Shown here: positions 18,071 through 27,167 of the stretch, one piece after another | Position numbering within the stretch: the first letter of the stretch is position 1 | Layout: each line of letters starts with the position of its first letter | Assembly: GCA_016794485.1 (NCBI GenBank) | Contig: JAEUHV010000326.1 | Span: 1 to 36,743, forward strand | DNA from: Planctomycetota bacterium | GTDB lineage: Bacteria; Planctomycetota; UBA1135; UBA2386 | Direction: 5' to 3' | DNA: 36,743 nt | Translations under genes and position numbers: made by a program | The notes under the pieces: model-generated | Databases searched by the model: none | The model's input: only the letters and a program-made list of their open reading frames with translations | What the model was told of the DNA's origin: nothing

Positions 18071-18579
18071 AACGTCCACTTCGCCGCGCGATGGCTGCAC
18101 TGCCAGCCCGGGCGGCCCTCCGGTTCGGGGTCGCCCTGCAGCACGAACAGCCAGAGGTCCTGGCCCGGCTTCGCCTCGAGTTCGGCGAGAGCGATCGGGT
18201 CCGGCACGCTGCGCAGGAACGGGCGCGGAAACAGCAGCGCAGTCAGTTGCAGGAACAGTCCGTTGCGCGCGGCCAGGCGTTCGAACTCGGCCTGGCTCAC
18301 GCCACCGGCCTGCAGCCGCGCGAGCATCTCGGGCGTCACCACGAACTGGCGGTTGAGCACCACCGTTCCCGGTGGCACGCGTTCGGGCAGTTCGCGCAGC
18401 AGGGCGGCATCGTCGCCGAGCACGCGCTGCACGCGCTCGGTCGTGGTGGCGTCGAGACGGAACGACCAGCCGACGCCGGCGTCACCGGCCGCGACCACGC
18501 GGCGGCCGAGCTCGATCGCCGTCGCCGCCGCCTGCCACACCACGACGGCGGCGAGGGCGATGCGGACGAAGCGAGGCAT
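18046..18579 (-). CDS. Small single-pass membrane protein coupled to the GT-C-like gene
   Basis: The ATG at 18579 gives 177 residues; a longer frame upstream is Arg-rich and unlikely. One N-terminal membrane segment (about 5-22, 'VRIALAAVVVWQAAATAIE') is followed by a soluble, probably periplasmic domain with 'LPERVPPGTVVLNRQFVVTPEML' and 'LFLQLTALLFPRPFLRSVPDPIALAELEAKPGQDLWLFVLQGDPEP'. No family is recognised. The 'D..A..RY..P..LR..PDP' flavour and the coupling to the downstream polytopic protein suggest a partner or substrate-handling subunit of the same envelope pathway (inference). It is divergent from ileS, 101 nt away. Confidence 0.65.
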   Translation of the reverse strand: MPRFVRIALAAVVVWQAAATAIELGRRVVAAGDAGVGWSFRLDATTTERVQRVLGDDAALLRELPERVPPGTVVLNRQFVVTPEMLARLQAGGVSQAEFERLAARNGLFLQLTALLFPRPFLRSVPDPIALAELEAKPGQDLWLFVLQGDPEPEGRPGWQCSHRAAKWTLWRLSKAS

Positions 18580-18680
18580 GGGGGCGCAGTGTCGCCCTGG
18601 ACGCAGTGTCGTCAAGGCGGCGTCGGCGCATGGCGCCGTCGTTGCGCGTGCCGGCGCGCGCCGCCACACTGCTCGGCCTC

Positions 18681-21839
<3,159 letters not shown>

Positions 21840-21889
21840 TCGTCAGGCCGAGGTCGTGGTCCGGTTCGCAGCAGATTTCTCGACTACCA

Positions 21890-21918
21890 TGTCGAGCACG
21901 CCAGCTCCGCTCCGACTA
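21890..21918 (+). promoter_or_regulatory. Candidate ECF42-type promoter for the DGPF gene
   Basis: TGTCGA at 21890-21895, a 17-nt spacer, then CGACTA at 21913-21918. This matches the promoter described for ECF42 sigma factors (TGTCGA at -35, CG(A/T)C at -10). It lies 36 nt upstream of the ATG at 21954. The -35 element sits in an inverted repeat (CTCGAC at 21879, GTCGAG at 21891), which may be fortuitous. The same architecture recurs at 23599. Confidence 0.65.
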
Positions 21919-21953
21919 CGGGGCGGCGGCCCAACCGGCCGACCGAACGAACC

Positions 21954-22343
21954 ATGAAGTACATGCTGATGATGTCGTGCACGCGCCGGGACTTCGAGTC
22001 GCTCGGCGGGTGGTCCCCGGCCGAGTTCCAGGCGCACATCCGGTTCATGAAGTCCCTGAACCACGAGCTCCAGGCGAGCGGCGAATTGGTGCTGTGCGAA
22101 GGGCTCGAACCGCCCATGCTCGCGAAGCTCGTGCGCGCCGAGCGCGCCGACGCGCCGATCGTCACCGACGGGCCGTTCGCGGAGACGAAGGAGTTCCTGG
22201 CCGGCTTCTGGATCATCGACGTGAAGACGCCGGAACGCGCCGTCGCCATCGCCGCGAAGGCGTCGACCGCACCCGGGCCGGGTGGCCGCCCGCTGATGAT
22301 CCCGATCGAGCTGCGTGCAGTCGGCCAGATCCCCGAGGCGTGA
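21954..22343 (+). CDS. DGPF/YCII-domain protein of an ECF42 locus
   Basis: A 129-residue protein beginning 'MKYMLMM' and containing 'GEL.........R....IVTDGPFAETKEFLAGFWIIDV', which is the DGPF motif (Asp-Gly-Pro-Phe) that names this group of YCII-related proteins. The C-terminus carries 'PGPGGRPLMIPIELR'. The fold is a ferredoxin-like dimer; the catalytic role is unknown. In many bacteria one or more DGPF genes adjoin an ECF42 sigma factor gene and are its targets. Here the sigma factor gene follows after a single base (TGA-C-GTG), so translation is probably coupled, and the candidate promoter at 21890 lies just upstream. It is cytoplasmic, with no leader. Confidence 0.93.
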   Translation: MKYMLMMSCTRRDFESLGGWSPAEFQAHIRFMKSLNHELQASGELVLCEGLEPPMLAKLVRAERADAPIVTDGPFAETKEFLAGFWIIDVKTPERAVAIAAKASTAPGPGGRPLMIPIELRAVGQIPEA

Positions 22344-22344
22344 C

Positions 22345-23580
22345 GTGCCGGGCGCGTCCGACGAGCCGATCGCGCGACAGTTGCGCGAACTCGCGCCGCG
22401 GGTGCTCGGGGCCGTCGTGCGCCGGCATCGGGATTTCACGGTCGCCGAGGACGCGGTGCAGGAGGCGATGCTGGCCGCGGTCACGACGTGGCCCGGCCAG
22501 GGCGTTCCAGCCAACCCCGGCGGTTGGTTGTTCGCGGTCGCGTGCCGGAGGCTCGCCGACGCGACCGACGCCGACCGGGCGCGCGCGCGGCGCGAAGCGA
22601 ACGTCGCTGCCGCTGCGGCGACGACCTCGCCGCCGCCCGAACTGCCCGACGGGCTGGTCGACGAGACCTTGCAGATGCTGTTCCTCTGTTGCCACCCCGC
22701 GTTGACCGATGCCTCGGCGGTGGCGCTGGTGCTGCGCGCGGTCGGCGGGCTGACCACGGCGGCGATCGCGCGTGCGTTCCTCGTGCCCGAAGCGACGATG
22801 GCGCAGCGCATCAGCCGCGCCAAGGCGGCGATCGCCGACGCCGGCGGCGGGTTTTCGCCGGTCGACGCGGCCGAGCGCTTGCGACGCCACGACGCGGTGC
22901 TGCAGGTGCTCTACCTGATGTTCAACGAAGGCCACGCCCAGACCGCAGAGGCCGGGCTGCTCGACGTCGACTTGTGCGACGAGGCGATCCGGCTCGCGCG
23001 GCTCGTGCACGCCGAGGTGCTGGACCACGCGGAGACCGCGGGACTGCTGGCCTTGCTGCTGCTGACGGATGCTCGGCGCGAGGCGCGGACCGGACCTCGA
23101 GGCGAACTGATCGCGTTGGACGAGCAGGATCGTTCGCGTTGGAACCGCGCCCGCATCAGCGAAGGCCAAGAGTTGCTCGAGCGCACGCTGCAGCCTGACG
23201 GCGTGGGGCCGTTCCAGGTGCAGGCGGCGATCGCGGCCCTGCATGCCGAGGCGCCGACGTTCGCCGCCACCGACTGGCCGCAGATCCTGTCGCTCTACGA
23301 CGTCCTGCTGCAACTGCAGCCGAGCCCGGTCGTGGCGCTCAACCGCGTCGTCGCCGTGGCGATGGTGCACGGTCCGGCGGCGGCGATGCCGCTCGTCGCC
23401 GAACTGGCGCGGGACCCCGGGCTGGCCCGCGGCCACCGGGTCCTTGCGGTGGCGGCCCACCTGCACGAACGGCTCGGCGATCGCGCCATGGCGCGCGACC
23501 GTTACCTCGCCGCTGCCGAGCGCACCGACAACCTCGCCGAGCGCACCTGGCTCCGGGCCCGGGCGGCGCGGCTCGCCTGA
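22345..23580 (+). CDS. ECF42-type RNA polymerase sigma factor with long C-terminal extension
   Basis: A 411-residue sigma factor starting at GTG 22345 (no ATG is available; a GTG at 22315 would overlap the DGPF gene). Sigma-2 region: 'VVRRHRDFTVAEDAVQEAMLAAVTTWP' (about 25-50), then 'GWLFAVACRRLADATDADRAR'. Sigma-4 region: 'TTAAIARAFLVPEATMAQRISRAKAAI' (about 140-170). The DUF6596-like 'LYLMFNEGHAQTAEAGLLDVDLCDEAIRLARL' and the TPR-like C-terminal half (about 190-410, with 'VALNRVVAVAMVHGPAAAMPLV') are the hallmark of ECF42, where the extension replaces an anti-sigma factor in control. It directs polymerase to TGTCGA-type promoters. The two candidate sites flanking the gene suggest autoregulation and control of both neighbours. 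Confidence 0.93.
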   Translation: MPGASDEPIARQLRELAPRVLGAVVRRHRDFTVAEDAVQEAMLAAVTTWPGQGVPANPGGWLFAVACRRLADATDADRARARREANVAAAAATTSPPPELPDGLVDETLQMLFLCCHPALTDASAVALVLRAVGGLTTAAIARAFLVPEATMAQRISRAKAAIADAGGGFSPVDAAERLRRHDAVLQVLYLMFNEGHAQTAEAGLLDVDLCDEAIRLARLVHAEVLDHAETAGLLALLLLTDARREARTGPRGELIALDEQDRSRWNRARISEGQELLERTLQPDGVGPFQVQAAIAALHAEAPTFAATDWPQILSLYDVLLQLQPSPVVALNRVVAVAMVHGPAAAMPLVAELARDPGLARGHRVLAVAAHLHERLGDRAMARDRYLAAAERTDNLAERTWLRARAARLA

Positions 23581-23598
23581 GCGATTCCGTGTGCGCCG

Positions 23599-23627
23599 CG
23601 TCGAGAACGCCGTCGCGGTTCCGACTC
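23599..23627 (+). promoter_or_regulatory. Second candidate ECF42-type promoter, upstream of the PhnB-like gene
   Basis: CGTCGA at 23599-23604 (one mismatch to TGTCGA), a 17-nt spacer, then CGACTC at 23622-23627. The spacing and -10-type element equal those of the site at 21890. It lies just after the sigma factor stop and 42-51 nt before the start candidates of the exported VOC protein at 23670/23679. Confidence 0.5.
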
Positions 23628-23669
23628 GTCGGCACGCGGCCATGGTGGCCGCCGCAACCCAGAACCAAG

Positions 23670-24260
23670 ATGCAACGCATGCGCACCCTGTCCCTGTTCT
23701 TGCTCGCCGCCGGGTCACTTCTGACCGGCTTCGTTCCCCAGGACCCCGCCACCACAGAGCCCAAGGCCGCGACGCCGGCCACCGCCACGATGCCCAGGAT
23801 CACCACCGCCCTCTGGTTCCCGAACGACGCCGAGCCGGCCGTTCGCTTCTACGTGTCCGTGTTCGCCGACGGCAAGATCCTCGACGAGGCGCGTTGGCCC
23901 GAGGGCGGCTTCGGCCCGAAGGGCAGCCTGATCTCGGCGACCTTCCGCGTGGCGGGCATGGAGCTGATCGCGATCAGCGGCAACTCGCAGAGCCGGTTCA
24001 ACGAAGCGATGTCGCTGATGGTCACGGTCGAGACGCAGAAAGAGATCGACGACTACTGGCAGAAGCTGTCCGCCGACGGCAAGGGCCAGTGCGGTTGGAC
24101 CAAGGACAAGTTCGGCGTGTCGTGGCAGATCGTGCCGCGCGAACTGCTGGCGATGATGGCCGACAAGGACCCGGCGAAAGTGAAACGCGTCAGCATGGCG
24201 ATGATGCAGATGCAGAAACTCGACCTGGCGAAGTTGCAGCAGGCGTTCGCCGGCGCGTGA
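23670..24260 (+). CDS. Exported PhnB-like VOC-fold protein
   Basis: From the ATG at 23670 (or 23679) the product is about 196 residues: a Sec signal peptide (hydrophobic 'LSLFLLAAGSLLTGF', no lipobox Cys), a Pro/Thr/Ala linker, then a PhnB-type vicinal-oxygen-chelate domain. The domain motifs are 'TTALWFPNDAEPAVRFYVSVF', 'FRVAGMELIAISG', 'FNEAMSLMVTVETQKEIDDYWQKLSADGKGQCGWTKDKFGVSWQIVP' and 'MMADKDPAKVKRVSMAMMQMQKLDLAKLQQAF'. Cytoplasmic PhnB-like proteins commonly accompany ECF41/42 sigma factors, where they may act on small molecules or serve as sensors. Here an added leader sends it to the periplasm. The promoter at 23599 suggests membership of the same regulon (inference). Confidence 0.88.
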   Translation: MQRMRTLSLFLLAAGSLLTGFVPQDPATTEPKAATPATATMPRITTALWFPNDAEPAVRFYVSVFADGKILDEARWPEGGFGPKGSLISATFRVAGMELIAISGNSQSRFNEAMSLMVTVETQKEIDDYWQKLSADGKGQCGWTKDKFGVSWQIVPRELLAMMADKDPAKVKRVSMAMMQMQKLDLAKLQQAFAGA

Positions 24261-24332
24261 CGCGGCACGGAACGACGACTGGTGTGACGATGGCGCATGT
24301 GGTCCGCTTGGGCGGATACCCTCACGATCCAC

Positions 24333-25157
24333 ATGTTCTGCTCCACCGACCTCGCCGCCCGCATCGAACGGGCCGAACGCCGCCTCGTCGCGTCGGCGGT
24401 CGCGCGCGTTCGCCAGCGTGTCCCCGACACGTTCACCGCCGACATCGCCGGTGGCTTCGTCGCGTGCACCGAGCCCGGCTCGCCGCTGAACAAGGCCGTC
24501 GGGCTCGGCTTCGCGCCGTTCGACGCGGCGGCCTGGGCCGCGGTCGAGGCCGAGCACACTCGCCGCGAGGCGCCGCTGCAGGTCGAACTCAGCACGCTCG
24601 CCGATCCGGCGCTGGCGCACGAACTGGCCGGCCGCGGGTTCCGGTTGGTGAACTTCGAGAACGTGTCGGGCCGGCCGCTCGCGCCGGGCGAGCGCCCCGC
24701 AATGCCGCCGGGCCTGGTCGTCGACGTCTGTCCGGCCCACGCGATCGAGCGCTGGCTCGACGTGATCGTCACCGGGTTCTGCACGCCCGACACCCAGGGC
24801 GTGGCGTCGCACGAGGCGTACGACCGGGCCCTGATCGCCGGCATCGTGCGCGACTTCGCCAACGCCGACGGCGTGACGCTGTTCCTCGCCACGCGCGCGG
24901 GCGATCTGGCCGGGGCCGCGTCGATGCGGCTCGACGACGGCGTGGCGCAGTTGTGTGGTGCCGCGACCCTGCCGGCGCACCGTCGGCACGGCGTTCAGAC
25001 GGCGTTGCTGGCGCACCGCCTCGGCAGGGCCGCGGCGGCCGGCTGCGACCTCGCGGTCGCCACGACCCAGCCCGGCTCGAAGTCGCAACAGAACATGCAG
25101 CGTGCCGGGTTCCACCTGCTCTACGGCCGCAGCATCCTGGTGCGCCCGCCGGCGTGA
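24333..25157 (+). CDS. GNAT-family N-acetyltransferase
   Basis: The ATG at 24333 gives 274 residues; an ATG at 24297 would add 12 residues. The C-terminal half has the GNAT core: 'TLFLATRAGDLAGAASMRLDDGVAQLCGAATLPAHRRHGVQTALLAHRLGRAAAAGCDLAV', where the R-x-x-G-V/A-type acetyl-CoA loop is 'RRHGVQTALL', followed by 'QQNMQRAGFHLLYGR', the usual terminal strand and turn. The N-terminal half (about 1-130) is a divergent second GNAT-like lobe, with 'VAC' and 'NKAVGLGFAPFDAAAWAAVE'. The substrate is unknown. It follows the ECF42 locus on the same strand, but no ECF42-like promoter precedes it, so membership of that regulon is not supported. Confidence 0.85.
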   Translation: MFCSTDLAARIERAERRLVASAVARVRQRVPDTFTADIAGGFVACTEPGSPLNKAVGLGFAPFDAAAWAAVEAEHTRREAPLQVELSTLADPALAHELAGRGFRLVNFENVSGRPLAPGERPAMPPGLVVDVCPAHAIERWLDVIVTGFCTPDTQGVASHEAYDRALIAGIVRDFANADGVTLFLATRAGDLAGAASMRLDDGVAQLCGAATLPAHRRHGVQTALLAHRLGRAAAAGCDLAVATTQPGSKSQQNMQRAGFHLLYGRSILVRPPA

Positions 25158-25159
25158 CG

Positions 25160-25903
25160 TCACGCCAGCGTGCGGCGCGTGAACGCGTGCTGCAGGACGA
25201 GTTTCGGCTCGGGCACGAGGCCGTTCGCGTGGCGCCAGGACTGCAGTCGTTCGAACTCCGCGCCGTTCAGGCACGCGTCGACCATCAGCAGCACGCGCCG
25301 ATGCGGGCTGTCGTTGCCGGTCTCGTGGTCGAGGAACCCGTCGAACAGGAGGCACGTGCCTTCCTGCCAGGTGACGATGTCGCGTTCGATCCGCATGCGG
25401 GCGCCGTCGGGGACTTCGAGGGCGAGGTGGGCGCGCAGCACTTCGATCGCCTTCGCGTCGCGATGGGCGTAGATGTGGCAGTACGGCTCCTGCCACGAAA
25501 ACACCGCGGCGGTGACGCCTGGGATCGCGCGCAGTAGGCGCGTGGTCTCCGGCGCGCGGAGCTGGTTCTCGGCGAAGTGCCGTTCGATGCCGGGGTAGTG
25601 GCTCGACATGAACAGCGGCATCACCAGCCACGTGCCGCCGTAGGCCGCACGATCGGGCCACTCGAAGAAGTCGTCACGCTGCAACGTCGCAAACTCGGCG
25701 TGGATCGCGGCGTGATGTGCAGCCAGCTGCCGGGTGAACTCGAACGCGTTCGGATCTAGTGCCGTGTCCAGGAAGTCACCTTGCGTTTCGCGGGCCCTCG
25801 CCGCCCCTGGCGGTGTCGCGACTCCTCGCCAGATCTCCCGGATATGGCTCCGGGATCGCTCCTTGCCAGGAACGACGATGACCTCGCGAGAACCCAATGC
25901 CAC
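25160..25903 (-). CDS. Aspartyl/asparaginyl beta-hydroxylase-like dioxygenase
   Basis: About 247 residues from a GTG at 25903; the start is uncertain, since no ATG exists in the N-terminal part. A TTG at 25897 has a better-placed GGAAG in front, and homologues begin nearer 'DTALDPNAFEFTRQL'. The Fe(II)/2-oxoglutarate core is clear: 'GIERHFAENQLRAPETTRLLRAIPGVTAAVFSWQEP', then 'HIYAHRDAKAIEVLRAHLALEVP', which holds the His-x-Asp-type ligand and the Arg/His that binds 2-oxoglutarate, then 'EGTCLLFDGFLDHETGNDSPHRRVLLMVD', with the second metal-binding His. Relatives hydroxylate Asp/Asn side chains or lipid A acyl chains (LpxO). The substrate here is unknown. It is third in a minus-strand operon after the selenoprotein and the sirtuin, 34 nt behind the sirtuin stop. 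Confidence 0.8.
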   Translation of the reverse strand: MALGSREVIVVPGKERSRSHIREIWRGVATPPGAARARETQGDFLDTALDPNAFEFTRQLAAHHAAIHAEFATLQRDDFFEWPDRAAYGGTWLVMPLFMSSHYPGIERHFAENQLRAPETTRLLRAIPGVTAAVFSWQEPYCHIYAHRDAKAIEVLRAHLALEVPDGARMRIERDIVTWQEGTCLLFDGFLDHETGNDSPHRRVLLMVDACLNGAEFERLQSWRHANGLVPEPKLVLQHAFTRRTLA

Positions 25904-25937
25904 TTCCGGGACAAGGCACTGGCAGCATGGTTCCCTG

Positions 25938-26666
25938 TCATTGCTGCGGGACGCCGATCGATCGTGCCAGCGCCGCCAGCATGGTCGGTACGCAGTCCAT
26001 TGCGCGACCCGGGTGCCAGTGGTCGCGTCCGTCGAGGTTGTCCGGCTCGTCGAGCGACTGCACCCAGGTCGTGGCGCCGTTGGCGCGCGCGGTCGCCAGC
26101 ATGCCGGCCGCCGGCCACACCTTGCCACTGGTGCCGATCGCGACGAAGTGCGTGCAGCGACGCAGCGCGCGTTCGATCTCGGCCATGTGGAACGGCATCT
26201 CGTGGAACCACACGATGTGCGGGCGCAGCCGCGGGTGCTCGCACGCAGCGCACGGCACGAAGCGCCCCGGGTCCACGTGCACGCGGTCTTCGACCACGGT
26301 CTCGCACCTTTCGCAGCGCAGCTTCACGAGTTCGCCGTGCATGTGCAGCACGTCGCTGCCGGCGCGGTCGTGCAGATCGTCGACGTTCTGGGTCACCAGC
26401 ACGAACTCGTGGCCCGCGGCTTCGAGCCGCCTGGCGAACGCGGCCAGCGCGTGGTGCGCGGCATTGGGCTGCACGGTGCGCAGCTGCGCGCGGCGTTCCT
26501 GGTAGAAGCGCCACACGAGGCGCGGATCGCGTTCCCAGCCGTCCGGGGTCGCGACGTCCTCGACGCGGTGGCCTTCCCAGAGGCCGCCGGCGTCGCGGAA
26601 CGTGCGCACCCCGCTGTCGGCGCTGATGCCGGCTCCGGTCAGAACGAGTACGTGGTGTGGCGGCAT
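25938..26666 (-). CDS. cobB: Sir2 family NAD-dependent deacylase (sirtuin)
   Basis: A 242-residue protein with the complete sirtuin core: 'LTGAGISADSGVRTFRD' (NAD loop), 'TQNVDDLH' (92-99), catalytic His110 in 'LHMHGEL', four zinc-binding Cys (118, 121, 139, 142 in CERC and CAAC) and 'IGTSGKVWPA'. Tyr55 and Arg58 in 'FYQERR' match the class III pair that favours removal of succinyl/malonyl groups, so it may be a desuccinylase as well as a deacetylase. Its ATG lies 1 nt after the stop of the thioredoxin-like selenoprotein gene, so it is translationally coupled to it. The gene symbol is assigned by family. Confidence 0.95.
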   Translation of the reverse strand: MPPHHVLVLTGAGISADSGVRTFRDAGGLWEGHRVEDVATPDGWERDPRLVWRFYQERRAQLRTVQPNAAHHALAAFARRLEAAGHEFVLVTQNVDDLHDRAGSDVLHMHGELVKLRCERCETVVEDRVHVDPGRFVPCAACEHPRLRPHIVWFHEMPFHMAEIERALRRCTHFVAIGTSGKVWPAAGMLATARANGATTWVQSLDEPDNLDGRDHWHPGRAMDCVPTMLAALARSIGVPQQ

Positions 26667-26667
26667 C

Positions 26668-27054
26668 TCACGAACCGAGCAGCTTCTTCAGGGCCGCATC
26701 GATGCCGTCGCGCGTCTGCTTGTGGCCCGACTCCGACCACAGCACCTTGTCGGCTGCGTCGGTCACGACCATGCCGTGGATGTCGAGGCCGTACCGCTTG
26801 ATGCGGTCCTGGCTGTCGCCTTCGTCGTGCTTGACGACCTTGCAGTCGACCTTGCCGGTGTAGTCCTTTGCGAGCCCATGCACGATGGGCTCGACTCGGG
26901 CACACTGGGGTCAGCCCGGCATCGTGAAGTAGGTGAGCGCCAGCGGTCCGGCCTTGGCGGGCGGGGCCGATGGCGATGTCGGTGAGTTCGGGGCATTCGC
27001 CCCGCCGCAGGCGGCGAGGGCGAAGGCTGCGAACACGGAAGTGGCGCGCAACAT
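26668..27054 (-). CDS. Thioredoxin-like selenoprotein lipoprotein (in-frame UGA read as Sec)
   Basis: Read through the TGA at 26911-26913, this 128-residue product has a lipoprotein leader with lipobox LAAC (Cys16), a Pro/Ser linker (about 17-37) and a thioredoxin-like domain. The domain has 'LALTYFTMPG', then Sec48-Pro49-Gln50-Cys51, then 'ARVEPIVHGLAKDYTGKVDC', 'YGLDIHGMVVTDAADKVLW', and ends 'ALKKLLGS'. The TGA sits exactly at the first position of a CPxC motif, preceded by a beta strand and followed by a helix. A perfect hairpin lies 17 nt downstream of the UGA (26871-26893). The other genes here use TGA freely as a stop, so genome-wide reassignment is not the explanation. Without read-through, two truncated genes would remain. 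The cis-Pro loop is not obvious, so the redox partner is unknown; it is presumably an envelope lipoprotein. A nonsense mutation or sequencing error of a Cys codon is the main alternative. Confidence 0.8.
26871..26893 (-). promoter_or_regulatory. Candidate bSECIS hairpin for Sec insertion
   Basis: On the minus strand, arm CGAGCCCAT, loop CGUGC, arm AUGGGCUCG: a perfect 9-bp stem. It starts 17 nt after the UGA at 26911-26913. The loop has 5 nt with G in second position, and 27 nt separate the UGA from that G. These features meet the published bacterial SECIS rules (G among the first two loop bases, loop 16-37 nt from the UGA). The hairpin lies inside the coding sequence and encodes residues 54-62. 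Confidence 0.75.
26911..26913 (-). other. Predicted selenocysteine codon (UGA)
   Basis: A TGA in frame between 'TYFTMPG' and 'PQC'. It corresponds to residue 48 of the thioredoxin-like lipoprotein and to the first Cys position of a CPxC redox motif. It is annotated as Sec rather than stop because of motif position, the downstream hairpin and intact coding sequence on both sides. Confidence 0.75.
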
Positions 27055-27167
27055 CGGCGCGACGCTAGCCGGGGTGGCAGGGGCCCGCCAAGCCCGTCGC
27101 CTCGTGGGCTGGGATTTCGGTGTGATCCGGCGCGCGCCGTTCCGCTCCTCCTGGACGAGGAATCCGC

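Noticed and set aside
26911-27054. Two separate small genes divided by the TGA at 26911
   Set aside because: Each half would be a truncated thioredoxin-like piece, and the downstream half has no good start at its beginning; selenocysteine read-through explains motif, frame and hairpin together.
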